Source: Lachnospiraceae bacterium
GTDB lineage: Bacteria; Bacillota; Clostridia; Lachnospirales; Lachnospiraceae
NCBI GenBank assembly: GCA_022766905.1
Contig: JALEPU010000116.1
Span: forward strand, 1-50,254
Length of the DNA stretch: 50,254 bases
Reading direction: 5' to 3'
The notes below the pieces were generated by a model that was not told where the DNA came from, did no database searches, and worked only from the letters and a program-made list of their open reading frames with translations. Positions within the stretch are counted from its first letter, which is position 1, and every line of letters starts with the position of its first letter. Below are positions 25,359-32,957 of this stretch, one piece after another. The position numbers and the translations under genes are program-made.

Positions 25359-26330
25359 TTAATGTTTTTCTCCAAAACGTACTTCCGGATAATAACAGGA
25401 TAATCCGGAGAGACATTTTCTTTTCTTATTTGCCGGAAAAATCATGGAATCCAGGTATTCTTTTTCCGAAGAAGCCTTTTCGGCAATCTCAATATTCTTC
25501 TTTGCCAAACGGATATCTTCACAAACAGCTTCATGCTGATCCGATCTTCCTACGATTTTTAAAGAACGGACTCCCATCTCTTTCATACGGTAGAGTGCAC
25601 ACATGCCGCAGGTTTCCCGGTGAAAAATCTCATTGTACAAATAGTCATTCAGATTTACCGCATGTTCTTCCTCAAATCCCTTTCTCTCCAAAATGGTTTC
25701 TTTTGGATGACTGCGGATAAAAGCACAGGTCGCACCGCACTCTCTCCGATGCATGCCCAGACAATAACAGTCAGCAAAAATACAGCCGTTTCGCATGAAA
25801 AATACTTCATATTCCACATCCGGAAGTGCTTTACAAATACTATCAATCTCATCCAGAGACAAATCTCTTGGAAGGATCATTCTTCTCATTCCGGCATCAT
25901 AATAATATTTTGCAATATCCAGGTTATAAATCGCACACATGGTACTTGCAACGGTTGGGATTCCGGCTTTGGATGCTTCCCGGATCAGATGAATGTCCGA
26001 ACAGATCAGACCGTCTGCTCCGGCTTCCATAATCTCCGGAAAATAATGTTCCTTCATAAATTCAATCTGCTCATGACTGTAGCAATTGGCATTCATGGTA
26101 ATAAATGCACTTTGTCCCAGCGCTTTGATTTTTTTTATGACCTGCAGCATCTCCCGGAAGTTGTATTTGTTTGCTTTTTCCTTAAAACCGGACATACGGT
26201 TAATATCCGCATAAGGGCCAAAGGTTTCAAACCATTTTTCATCATAGAACCCGATATATAATTCCTCTGCTCCGGCTTCCACATATTCTTCTAAATGTTC
26301 CTTGCTGTTTAAGGGTACCAGTACTTTCAT
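25359..26330 (-). CDS. U32-family protein (peptidase U32-like)
   Basis: A 323-residue protein of the U32 family with a TIM-barrel start KVLVPLNSKEHLEEYVEAGA, then AELYIGFYD, ITMNANCYSHEQIEF and GADGLICSDIHLI. The C-terminal half is rich in Cys (RNGCIFADCYCLGMHRRECG, then CAFIR and ETCGMCALYRM), a pattern that binds an [Fe-S] cluster in studied members such as UbiU/UbiV and RlhA/TrhP. True peptidase activity is doubtful for the family. The ATG at 26330 has AGGAGG 9 bases upstream. It starts one base after the neighbouring U32-like gene, so the two products probably act together. Confidence 0.82.
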   Translation of the reverse strand: MKVLVPLNSKEHLEEYVEAGAEELYIGFYDEKWFETFGPYADINRMSGFKEKANKYNFREMLQVIKKIKALGQSAFITMNANCYSHEQIEFMKEHYFPEIMEAGADGLICSDIHLIREASKAGIPTVASTMCAIYNLDIAKYYYDAGMRRMILPRDLSLDEIDSICKALPDVEYEVFFMRNGCIFADCYCLGMHRRECGATCAFIRSHPKETILERKGFEEEHAVNLNDYLYNEIFHRETCGMCALYRMKEMGVRSLKIVGRSDQHEAVCEDIRLAKKNIEIAEKASSEKEYLDSMIFPANKKRKCLSGLSCYYPEVRFGEKH

Positions 26331-26331
26331 C

Positions 26332-27186
26332 CTAAACACCCTCCTTCCTCAATTCCTTGACCTCCAGCACCGGGAAATACATCTTTCGGTCGATTTTCTT
26401 GCCTGCAATTCTGGTTCCGTTATTGTAATAATATACGGTTCTTCCATAACGGATCAAATCTGCATTTCGTCCGTCAAATCTTGCTTTATAATGCTCATAC
26501 ATCTGACTGCATTCCAGATGGCATCTGCCGTTTGGACGAAACTTGTTTTCCACATCTTTATGAGTTGACGCAAATTTGCAGATATTTCCTGTTGTCATGT
26601 AGCAAAACGGAGTATGTACTCCCAGAACGATTCCATCCAGATCACATTCTGAAAGATCTATGTAACGATTTGTTGGATCCAGCTCAATTCCCTTGATCCA
26701 GTCATTATCTTCCAGAAGAAAGTTGCGGTTAGAGAGCAGGTTTGGAGACATTTCCCCTTCCTGATAAGGGCGCACCCTTACATCTCTCGGGTCTTTGAAA
26801 AACAATCTTCCCAGATTTACACCTTTTTCGTAAGTTCCGGAAATATATTGAAGCATCCCCAGGTCATTCACTGTCACTTCATCTACGATTTCTTTTCCTT
26901 TTTCCAAAATATCTTTGATCCGTTCTTTTCCGGTCTCCAAATCTTTCTGACTGAAAATCGGAAGCGTCAAAGTCACATGCAAATCATGACTGAGGCAATA
27001 GTCGAACAGTTTCTCCCAGCAATTCAAATGGAGAAAATACTGACTGCAAAAAGAAGATCCGGCATAGATTCGCATTAATGGGTCCGGAATCTGATTTTCC
27101 TTCACAACCTTTTCGATCAGCTGCTCGAGTCGATTGTTATTTAGCAGTGCTGTATCTAAAATTTCACATAAATTCAAGCAAAACAT
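26332..27186 (-). CDS. U32-like partner protein
   Basis: A 284-residue protein beginning MFCLNLCEILDTALLNNN. It shows U32-like features: IYAGSSFCSQYFLHLNCWEK, VTLTLPIFSQKDLETG, VTVNDLGMLQYIS and late Cys in FCYMTTGNICKFASTH and GRCHLECSQMYEHY. I place the start at 27186 because GGAGGTGAG lies just before that ATG. Together with the following U32 gene it makes a tightly linked pair like UbiU/UbiV, in which two Cys-rich U32 proteins form a heterodimer; a Firmicute without ubiquinone would use it for something else, such as RNA or cofactor modification. Role unknown. Confidence 0.68.
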   Translation of the reverse strand: MFCLNLCEILDTALLNNNRLEQLIEKVVKENQIPDPLMRIYAGSSFCSQYFLHLNCWEKLFDYCLSHDLHVTLTLPIFSQKDLETGKERIKDILEKGKEIVDEVTVNDLGMLQYISGTYEKGVNLGRLFFKDPRDVRVRPYQEGEMSPNLLSNRNFLLEDNDWIKGIELDPTNRYIDLSECDLDGIVLGVHTPFCYMTTGNICKFASTHKDVENKFRPNGRCHLECSQMYEHYKARFDGRNADLIRYGRTVYYYNNGTRIAGKKIDRKMYFPVLEVKELRKEGV

Positions 27187-27334
27187 AGTCTCACCTCCAC
27201 AAAAGAATACCCCCACAAGGTGCTGCCGAAGCCACTCCTCGTGGAGGCTGTGAGACGGACACACGAAATCCGTCTCCTTACTTCCAGGAACAACAAAATT
27301 CATCTATCGTCATTTTGCATTCCATATCTTTTAT

Positions 27335-27844
27335 TTATTTTCCGTATGTATCTTTTCCGTAGCCTTCGCTATAACCTTCTTTTTTCTCGCCGTATCCTTC
27401 TTTATGGCTGTACTCTTCGCTATAGCCTTCTTTTTTCTCGCCGTAGCCTTCTTTATGGCTGTATTCTTCGCTGTAGGATTCTTTTCCTGCTCCGTATCCT
27501 GCTGCCTCACCGTAGCCTTCTTTTTTCTCGCCGTAGCCTTCTTTATGGCTGTATTCTTCGCCATAGCCTTCCTTTTTCTCGCCATAACCTTCGCCGTAGC
27601 CTTCTTTATGGCTGTATTCTTCGCTATAGGATTCTTTTCCTGCTCCGTATCCTGCAGACTCACCATAGCCTTCTTTCTTTTCGCCGTAGCCTTCGCCATA
27701 ACCTTCTTTATGGCTGTATCCTTCGCCGTAGCCTTCCTTTTTCTCGCCGTAGCCTTCACTATATCCTTCTTTATGGCTGTATTCTTCGCTGTAGCCTTCT
27801 TTTTTCTCGCCGTATCCTTCGCCGTATCCGTCACTATATCCCAT
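27335..27844 (-). CDS. Tyr/Gly/Glu/Lys-rich tandem-repeat protein
   Basis: A 169-residue low-complexity protein built almost wholly from short units, mainly EGYGEKKEGYSEEYSHK, with two insertions AGYGAGKESYSEEYSHK. Tyr, Gly, Glu, Lys and Ser make up nearly the whole chain, with no hydrophobic core, signal peptide or membrane segment. AGGAGG lies 9 bases before the ATG, which fixes this frame among three that are open because of the repeats. Such a chain should be disordered and could form assemblies through its regularly spaced Tyr residues. The repeats are nearly identical at DNA level, so copy number may vary between strains. No known function. Confidence 0.7.
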   Translation of the reverse strand: MGYSDGYGEGYGEKKEGYSEEYSHKEGYSEGYGEKKEGYGEGYSHKEGYGEGYGEKKEGYGESAGYGAGKESYSEEYSHKEGYGEGYGEKKEGYGEEYSHKEGYGEKKEGYGEAAGYGAGKESYSEEYSHKEGYGEKKEGYSEEYSHKEGYGEKKEGYSEGYGKDTYGK

Positions 27845-27957
27845 TGTTCTTTACCTCCTAAGAATTATTACTATTATTGATATTATTAATAATAAAGGAT
27901 TCAAAAAAAATGTCAATAGTTTTTCCCATTTTTAGAGTGAAACAATTTTCTTTTTTC

Positions 27958-27986
27958 TTGTACTCTTCTTTTCAAAATAGTATAAT
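27958..27986 (+). promoter_or_regulatory. Promoter TTGTAC-17-TATAAT for the FAD oxidoreductase
   Basis: TTGTAC at 27958-27963 and TATAAT at 27981-27986 are 17 bases apart. Transcription would start near 27993, just where the structured leader begins, 180 bases ahead of the gene. Confidence 0.85.
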
Positions 27987-27995
27987 TATCTTGTA

Positions 27996-28142
27996 ACTGT
28001 TCAGGACGGCGAAAGAATATAGACAAAAACTGGCGTCAAGCTCGCTTGTAAGCACGTTTTTGCCCATATTTTCACATCGGAGGAACCTCCGATGCTTCTT
28101 GTCCGGTTTCGCCGGACAAGAAGATGCCCAGTCCTGAATAGT
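27996..28142 (+). ncRNA. Structured 5' leader, candidate cis-regulatory RNA
   Basis: A 12-bp closing stem pairs 27996-28007 (with TTCAGGAC) and 28131-28142 (GTCCTGAA...), with one G-U pair. Inside are three elements: an arm in which CAAAAAC (28024-28030) pairs with GTTTTTG (28056-28062) and is extended by AATAT/ATATT; a perfect hairpin CATCGGAGG/CCTCCGATG (28075-28094); and a 12-bp hairpin CTTCTTGTCCGG/CCGGACAAGAAG (28095-28123). The closing stem starts at the predicted transcription start and ends 32 bases before the start codon. After it come TTTTCTT/AAGAAAA arms abutting the AGGAGG site. It matches no riboswitch class I know. A palindromic mobile repeat is the main alternative. Confidence 0.5.
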
Positions 28143-28174
28143 AACATTTTCTTAAAGAAAAGGAGGTAGTAAAC

Positions 28175-29635
28175 ATGTATGATGTATTAATTATTGGAGC
28201 CGGAATTGTAGGTACTGCAATTGCCAGAAGGTTATCAAGATATGAACTTTCTATCTGTCTTGTCGATAAAGCAAATGATGTAGCCATGGGGGCAACAAAA
28301 GCTAACAGTGCTATTGTCCATGGCGGATATGCAGAAGCCAATGCAAAGTTAAAGGGCCGCTTATGCTATAAAGGAAGAATTCAGTTTGAACAACTGAATA
28401 AAGAATTGAATTTTGGTTTTCGCAAAACAGGCAGCCTTGTCATTACAACAGATGAAAATGATCTGCCAAAGCTTCAGGCCATGGTAGAAAACGGAGAAAA
28501 GAACGGTCTTACTGATTTAAAGATTTTAAACCATGATGAAATTCTTGCCATGGAGCCTAACATCAATCCGGAAGTAAAATATGCCCTGTATTGTGAAGGT
28601 GCCGGAGTTTGTTCTCCTTATGAGATGGCCATTGCTCTTGCAGAAAACGCAATTAAGAATGGAACAAACCTGTATCTTCATTCAGAAATTACAGGAATTG
28701 AAAAAAAAGAAGACCATTTTGTTGCTCACATGAATGGCAGAGATTTTGAAAGCCGTTTTGTCATCAATGCAGCAGGTCTTTTCTCTGATAAAGTCAATGA
28801 GATGGTAAATCCGAGCAGTTTTAAGATTCGTCCTCGTTCCGGTGAATACCTTTTATTTGCCCCTGGCACCGGTAAGGCTTTGAATACGGTTGTTTTCCAG
28901 ATGCCATCCAAGATGGGAAAAGGTATCTTAGTTACCAGTACTTATCATGGCAATCTGCTTCTTGGACCGGATGCGATTGACGAAGACGGGACCGTAGACC
29001 GAAGCACTCATATCGAACGTCTCTGGGACATCTATCGGTCCGGATTATTTACCACTACAAAGATTGATCCGGAAATGTTTATCCGAAGCTTCACAGGAAT
29101 AAGAGCTGTGGCAAGCACAGATGATTTCATGATTGGGGCTACCGAAACTCCAGGGTTCATCAATGTAGCCGGTATTCAGTCTCCTGGTCTTACTTCTTCT
29201 CCTGCTATCGCAGACATGGTTACAGAAGAGCTTAAAGCTCAGGGACTGGTTTTAAAGGAAGATCCTACGTATGATCCGTATCGTGCTCCAATCATTCAGA
29301 AAAAAGAAAAGATGCTTCCTTATGAAGAAGTTGCAAAACTGATCGATCTTCCTTCCTGTCCGGAAAAATTAATCTGTCGATGCGAACAAGTCAGCGAAGG
29401 CACGATTGTAGATTGTCTGCATCGTGGAATTCCGGTTCTCAGTGTCGATGGCGTCAAAAGACGTACCCGTGCCTCCATGGGCTATTGTCAGGGTGAATTT
29501 TGCCGGCCTCGCATCAAGGCAGTTATGGAACGAGAATATGGCGTTCCGATTGACAGCAGGACAGATATCCAGAAAGAAGGGGCTTCCCGCGTGACAAGAG
29601 AAGAATTTGTAGCTTACTGGAAAGCAAACCAGTAA
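28175..29635 (+). CDS. FAD-dependent oxidoreductase with C-terminal [2Fe-2S] BFD-like domain (GlpA/LhgO-like)
   Basis: A 486-residue flavoprotein. The N-terminus YDVLIIGAGIVGTAIARRLS is a GxGxxG FAD-binding fold, followed by NSAIVHGGYAEANAKLKGR and a DAO-type domain with RPRSGEYLLFAPG and SFTGIRAVASTDDF. The last about 90 residues hold CRCEQVSEGTIVDCL and GYCQGEFC, the four Cys of a BFD-like [2Fe-2S] domain. This is the layout of anaerobic glycerol-3-phosphate dehydrogenase A-type proteins in Clostridia; 2-hydroxy-acid oxidation is the other option. Partner genes usual for GlpABC are absent. AGGAGG precedes the ATG. It stands alone, between its own promoter and a strong terminator. Confidence 0.85.
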   Translation: MYDVLIIGAGIVGTAIARRLSRYELSICLVDKANDVAMGATKANSAIVHGGYAEANAKLKGRLCYKGRIQFEQLNKELNFGFRKTGSLVITTDENDLPKLQAMVENGEKNGLTDLKILNHDEILAMEPNINPEVKYALYCEGAGVCSPYEMAIALAENAIKNGTNLYLHSEITGIEKKEDHFVAHMNGRDFESRFVINAAGLFSDKVNEMVNPSSFKIRPRSGEYLLFAPGTGKALNTVVFQMPSKMGKGILVTSTYHGNLLLGPDAIDEDGTVDRSTHIERLWDIYRSGLFTTTKIDPEMFIRSFTGIRAVASTDDFMIGATETPGFINVAGIQSPGLTSSPAIADMVTEELKAQGLVLKEDPTYDPYRAPIIQKKEKMLPYEEVAKLIDLPSCPEKLICRCEQVSEGTIVDCLHRGIPVLSVDGVKRRTRASMGYCQGEFCRPRIKAVMEREYGVPIDSRTDIQKEGASRVTREEFVAYWKANQ

Positions 29636-29655
29636 AAATGAGCCTCATAAAATAC

Positions 29656-29722
29656 GAAAACGGGCAAAGAGCTTTCCTGTTTCTAATACACAGGAAACGT
29701 GCTCTTTGCCCGTTTTCTTTAT
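29656..29722. terminator. Long bidirectional terminator
   Basis: GAAAACGGGCAAAGAGC (29656-29672) pairs perfectly with GCTCTTTGCCCGTTTTC (29701-29717), with a second inner stem TTTCCTGT/ACAGGAAA. T or A runs on both sides serve the two convergent genes at 29635 and 29747. Confidence 0.92.
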
Positions 29723-29746
29723 TTTTCTACTATTCTTTCTTTTGCC

Positions 29747-30331
29747 TTATTTTTGTGCAAGCTCACAAATGATATCCACACAGGTTTCTGTGCTGAATGC
29801 AGAAGAACTCAGTGTCAGATCATAATACTCAGCCATGCCAAATACAGTGTCTGTATAGTAAGCGCAATATTTTTTCCGTTTACGGTCCACTGATCTCATA
29901 TGATCAATAATCTGGCTCTCTGTTGAATCGGGCATTCTTTCTTTCAATCTTGTAATTCGGGAATATGGTTCCGCGTGAATAAAAACATGAAGCGTATGAT
30001 CATATGCTTTCAGAATATGATTTGCATTTCGTCCTACAATCACACATTTTCCCTTTTCACCAATCTTCTGAATGACCTTCTTCTGTGCCATAAATAATTT
30101 TTCATTTAAAGGTTTATTATAAAAATCAAACAAACTCTGGGCAAATCCAAAATCCATTGGAACATTCTCATCCCAGCGCTGTAAACTTTCTACATCCAGA
30201 TTGGAATCTTTGGCCGCCTGAAGGATGATCTCTTTGTCATAATATTCATATCCAAGTTTCTCTGCTACTTTTTGACCAATGGTTCCTCCATTCGCCCCAA
30301 ACTCCCGACTAATGGTAATAATATTCTTCAT
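29747..30331 (-). CDS. Cytidylate-kinase-like protein
   Basis: A 194-residue P-loop-like protein starting MKNIITISREFGANGGTIGQ, then KVAEKLGYEYYDKEII, CVIVGRNANHILKAYDHTLH and RSVDRKRKKYCAYYTDTVFG. It fits the cytidylate kinase-like family (PF13189-type), common in Firmicutes, where the classical GxxGxGKS loop is replaced by SREFGANGGTIG. The substrate has not been proven for most members. It is encoded on the same strand as the amino-acid ABC transporter and starts 24 bases after the ATPase gene ends, so it may be on that transcript. Confidence 0.85.
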   Translation of the reverse strand: MKNIITISREFGANGGTIGQKVAEKLGYEYYDKEIILQAAKDSNLDVESLQRWDENVPMDFGFAQSLFDFYNKPLNEKLFMAQKKVIQKIGEKGKCVIVGRNANHILKAYDHTLHVFIHAEPYSRITRLKERMPDSTESQIIDHMRSVDRKRKKYCAYYTDTVFGMAEYYDLTLSSSAFSTETCVDIICELAQK

Positions 30332-30354
30332 CGTTCAAGGCCCTCCCTTTGTTA

Positions 30355-31095
30355 TTATAAAACTTTGTTCAGGAAATCAATGGTTCTTGCTTCTTTTGGA
30401 TGTTTCAAAACTTCTTCAGGAGTACCCTGTTCAACGATATAACCGCCATCCATAAAGACAATCCTGTTTGCAACCTCTCTGGCAAATCCGATCTCATGAG
30501 TTACCACCACCATGGTCATACCGTCTCTGGCAAGCTCTTTCATAACTGCCAGAACCTCTCCAACCATCTCCGGATCCAGCGCAGAGGTAGGTTCATCAAA
30601 TAACATAATATCCGGGTTCATGGCCAGAGAACGGGCAATGGCAACACGCTGTTTCTGTCCACCGGATAACTGAGGCGGATAGACATCTGCTTTCTCCTCC
30701 ATACCGACACGCTGTAAAAGCTTCATTCCCTTTTCATGAGCTTCTTCTTTGGTCATCTTCTTCAATTCCACCGGTGCCATCATAATGTTCTCGATTACAC
30801 TTTTATGAGGGAAAAGATTGAAATGCTGGAATACCATACCGATATTCTCACGTACTTTGTTAATATCTGTATGCTTATCGGTAATGTTATGGCCATCCAC
30901 TATAATCGTACCGCTGGTTGCTTTTTCAAGCTGGTTCAGACAGCGAAGGAACGTAGACTTTCCACTTCCGGAAGGACCTAAAAGGACCACAACTTCGCCT
31001 TCTTCAATCTCAATACTAATGTCCTTTAACACTTCCAGTTTACCGAAATTCTTTTTTAAATTTTCTACATGAACCTTAATATTCTTCTGTTCCAC
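30355..31095 (-). CDS. glnQ: Amino-acid ABC transporter ATP-binding protein
   Basis: A 246-residue ATPase of the polar amino-acid (GlnQ/HisP) class. Walker A is GPSGSGKST, the signature is [14 protein letters not shown], Walker B is [14 protein letters not shown], and the switch His is in VVTHEIGF. It powers uptake with the permease encoded upstream (20-base overlap) and the lipoprotein encoded before that. The amino acid carried cannot be read from sequence; the symbol marks the class only. Confidence 0.93.
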   Translation of the reverse strand: MEQKNIKVHVENLKKNFGKLEVLKDISIEIEEGEVVVLLGPSGSGKSTFLRCLNQLEKATSGTIIVDGHNITDKHTDINKVRENIGMVFQHFNLFPHKSVIENIMMAPVELKKMTKEEAHEKGMKLLQRVGMEEKADVYPPQLSGGQKQRVAIARSLAMNPDIMLFDEPTSALDPEMVGEVLAVMKELARDGMTMVVVTHEIGFAREVANRIVFMDGGYIVEQGTPEEVLKHPKEARTIDFLNKVL

Positions 31096-31753
31096 GTTTG
31101 ATCCTCCTCTCCAGATATTTTGCCAGACGGCTCAGGGTAACAATGACAATCATATACATAACGCCGACGATAGCCCAAGTCTGCAAACTCTTAAAAGTAT
31201 TGCCTGCAATGGTTTTACCGGTATTCGTCAATTCTGGGAAACCAATAACAGACAGGATAGAGGTATCCTTTAAGGTGATGATGAACTGATTAATAATAGA
31301 AGGAATCATGGTTCGGATCGCCTGAGGCAATACGACCAGCCGCATACTGGTTCTGTAAGGAAGTCCCAGACTTCTTGCAGCTTCCATCTGTCCTTTATCC
31401 ACACTCTCAATACCGGCACGAATAATCTCCGCCATATAGGCACCACAGTTCATGGCCAGAGCAATGGTTCCGGCCTGAAGAGCCGGCAGCTTAAAGTCTA
31501 CAAAACCCATCATCTTCATTCCCTGTGGAACACCAAAGTAAATAAAATAAGCGAGTACGATCAATGGTACACCTCTGACTCCATCTACATATACCGTACC
31601 GATAAAGTTAAATAACCGATTCTTTCCTACATTCATAAGTGCAAAAATCAAACCAATAATCATTGCAAAAATAAGTGCAAGAAGGGTCAGCAGTAAGGTA
31701 TTCCCTAGGGATTCCAATAACATGACAGCATAAGTTTTAACAATCGCAATCAT
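31076..31753 (-). CDS. Amino-acid ABC transporter permease
   Basis: A 225-residue membrane protein of the HisM/GlnP type, with about five helices and the EAA loop [20 protein letters not shown] that contacts the ATPase. The N-terminus [20 protein letters not shown] is the first helix and [24 protein letters not shown] follows the loop. One permease gene is present, so it probably forms a homodimer. It overlaps the ATPase gene by 20 bases and follows the binding-protein gene after a hairpin terminator. Confidence 0.92.
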   Translation of the reverse strand: MIAIVKTYAVMLLESLGNTLLLTLLALIFAMIIGLIFALMNVGKNRLFNFIGTVYVDGVRGVPLIVLAYFIYFGVPQGMKMMGFVDFKLPALQAGTIALAMNCGAYMAEIIRAGIESVDKGQMEAARSLGLPYRTSMRLVVLPQAIRTMIPSIINQFIITLKDTSILSVIGFPELTNTGKTIAGNTFKSLQTWAIVGVMYMIVIVTLSRLAKYLERRIKRGTEEY

Positions 31754-31825
31754 TCTCTTTTCTCCTTCTGTTTATTTTTTATACATATATTGTTTTATAT
31801 TTTATCATAGGATGCTATGAAAAAC

Positions 31826-31864
31826 AAGAACGCGGAAAATTCTTGCATAATTTCCCACGTTCTT
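31826..31864 (-). terminator. Leaky terminator between binding protein and permease genes
   Basis: Arms AAGAACG (31826-31832) and CGTTCTT (31858-31864) with GGAAA/TTTCC inside form a hairpin; on the minus strand it is followed by GTTTTTC. Such a site after the first gene would give more binding protein than membrane parts. Confidence 0.7.
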
Positions 31865-31894
31865 CTTTGAAATCAAATGATTATTGTTCCTTGA

Positions 31895-32692
31895 TTATTC
31901 GCCAATGTATTTTGCGATAATCTCGTCATATTTTCCATTTGCTTTGATATTTGCAAGACCAGCATTGAACATATCCAGTAATTCCTGGTTATTCTCATCC
32001 ATGATTGCAAAGCCGTAAGGTGCGCCTTCGCTTTCCATGCCTTCTGGAATCTGTAATTCAACACCGCTGTTTTTAATGTTATCTGCCATAATAGGAGTAT
32101 CTTCTACACAAGCGATACTGTTGCCATTGATAACATCCTGATACATTGTCGGTGAATCTTCAAATTTTGTAATGGTATATCCGTACTGATCTTTCAGGCT
32201 CTCTGCAAAATCTGCTCCTGCAGTACCATTCTTAACTGCAACGTTCTGTCCTTTCAGATCATCAAAACTTGCAACGCTGCTTCCCTTTGCTACAACAAAT
32301 GTCTGAGTTGCATTGTAGTAACCATCAGAGAAAATCCAGCCGCTGTCAATACGTTCCTGTTTAATCGTAGCACCTGCAATCAGACCGTCTGCCTGTCCTG
32401 CCTGTACTGCTGCAACAGCTGCGTCCCAGCCAAGACTCTGCAGTTCATATTCAAATCCCTGATCTTCTGCGATTGCTGCCAGGATATCTACGTCGATACC
32501 TACGAACTCATTGTTCTCATTCGTATACTCAAAAGGTCTGAATACAGTATCGGTTGCGATAATCCATTTCTTACCGGAAGCTTCGCCTGCTGCTTCTGTA
32601 GATTCTGCTTTATCAGAAGAACTGGAGCCGCATCCAACGAGCATGCTTGCAGCCATCGCTACACATAATAATGCTGATAATAATTTTTTCAT
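31895..32692 (-). CDS. Amino-acid ABC transporter substrate-binding lipoprotein
   Basis: A 265-residue extracellular binding protein. The signal peptide MKKLLSALLCVAMAASMLVG ends in a lipobox (LVGC), so the mature protein is anchored to the membrane by Cys21. A Ser/Glu-rich linker precedes the type 2 periplasmic fold (SBP_bac_3): WIIATDTVFRPFEYTNENNE, VGIDVDILAAIAEDQGFEYE, GLIAGATIKQERI and VKNGTAGADFAESL. The pattern is that of polar amino-acid binding proteins such as GlnH or cystine binders. It is the first gene of the transporter operon, behind a promoter and a leader terminator. Confidence 0.92.
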   Translation of the reverse strand: MKKLLSALLCVAMAASMLVGCGSSSSDKAESTEAAGEASGKKWIIATDTVFRPFEYTNENNEFVGIDVDILAAIAEDQGFEYELQSLGWDAAVAAVQAGQADGLIAGATIKQERIDSGWIFSDGYYNATQTFVVAKGSSVASFDDLKGQNVAVKNGTAGADFAESLKDQYGYTITKFEDSPTMYQDVINGNSIACVEDTPIMADNIKNSGVELQIPEGMESEGAPYGFAIMDENNQELLDMFNAGLANIKANGKYDEIIAKYIGE

Positions 32693-32765
32693 TGTAACTT
32701 CCTCCTCTATTATATGATTAAGTCGGACAATAGAAAGTAAAAAATAAAATTCTCTCTATCGTATT

Positions 32766-32823
32766 TAAAAAAGCGGAAAACTCAGGCATAACCTTATCTT
32801 ATCTGTTGCCACTGTTTTCCGCT
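32766..32823 (-). terminator. Leader terminator (attenuator candidate) ahead of the ABC operon
   Basis: AGCGGAAAAC (32814-32823 on the minus strand) pairs perfectly with GTTTTCCGCT (32772-32781) around a roughly 32-base loop region with TGGCA/TGCC pairing, then TTTTTT. It begins only a few bases after the start site predicted from the promoter at 32836-32864, so it lies in the operon leader and should stop many transcripts early. Confidence 0.75.
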
Positions 32824-32835
32824 AACCTGTTAAAT

Positions 32836-32864
32836 ATTATATAAAAATCTTTCTGCCTTGTCAA
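32836..32864 (-). promoter_or_regulatory. Promoter of the ABC operon (TTGACA-17-TATAAT)
   Basis: On the minus strand, TTGACA (32864-32859) and TATAAT (32841-32836) are separated by 17 bases, both boxes perfect. A separate 12-position hairpin, CAGGCAGGCAGA/TCTGTCTGCCTG with one mismatch (32910-32945), lies just after the araB stop upstream and lacks a T-tract. Confidence 0.9.
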
Positions 32865-32957
32865 GTATGTTTCAAATTCTGCCAGGCTATACAAAATCTC
32901 ACGCTGTCACAGGCAGGCAGATTTTCATGTTTCTCTGTCTGCCTGATTGTTGCATTA

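Noticed and set aside
27331-27861. Other long frames on both strands through the Tyr/Gly repeat gene
   Set aside because: They are open only because of the repeat unit; only the frame starting at 27844 has an AGGAGG site and sensible start.
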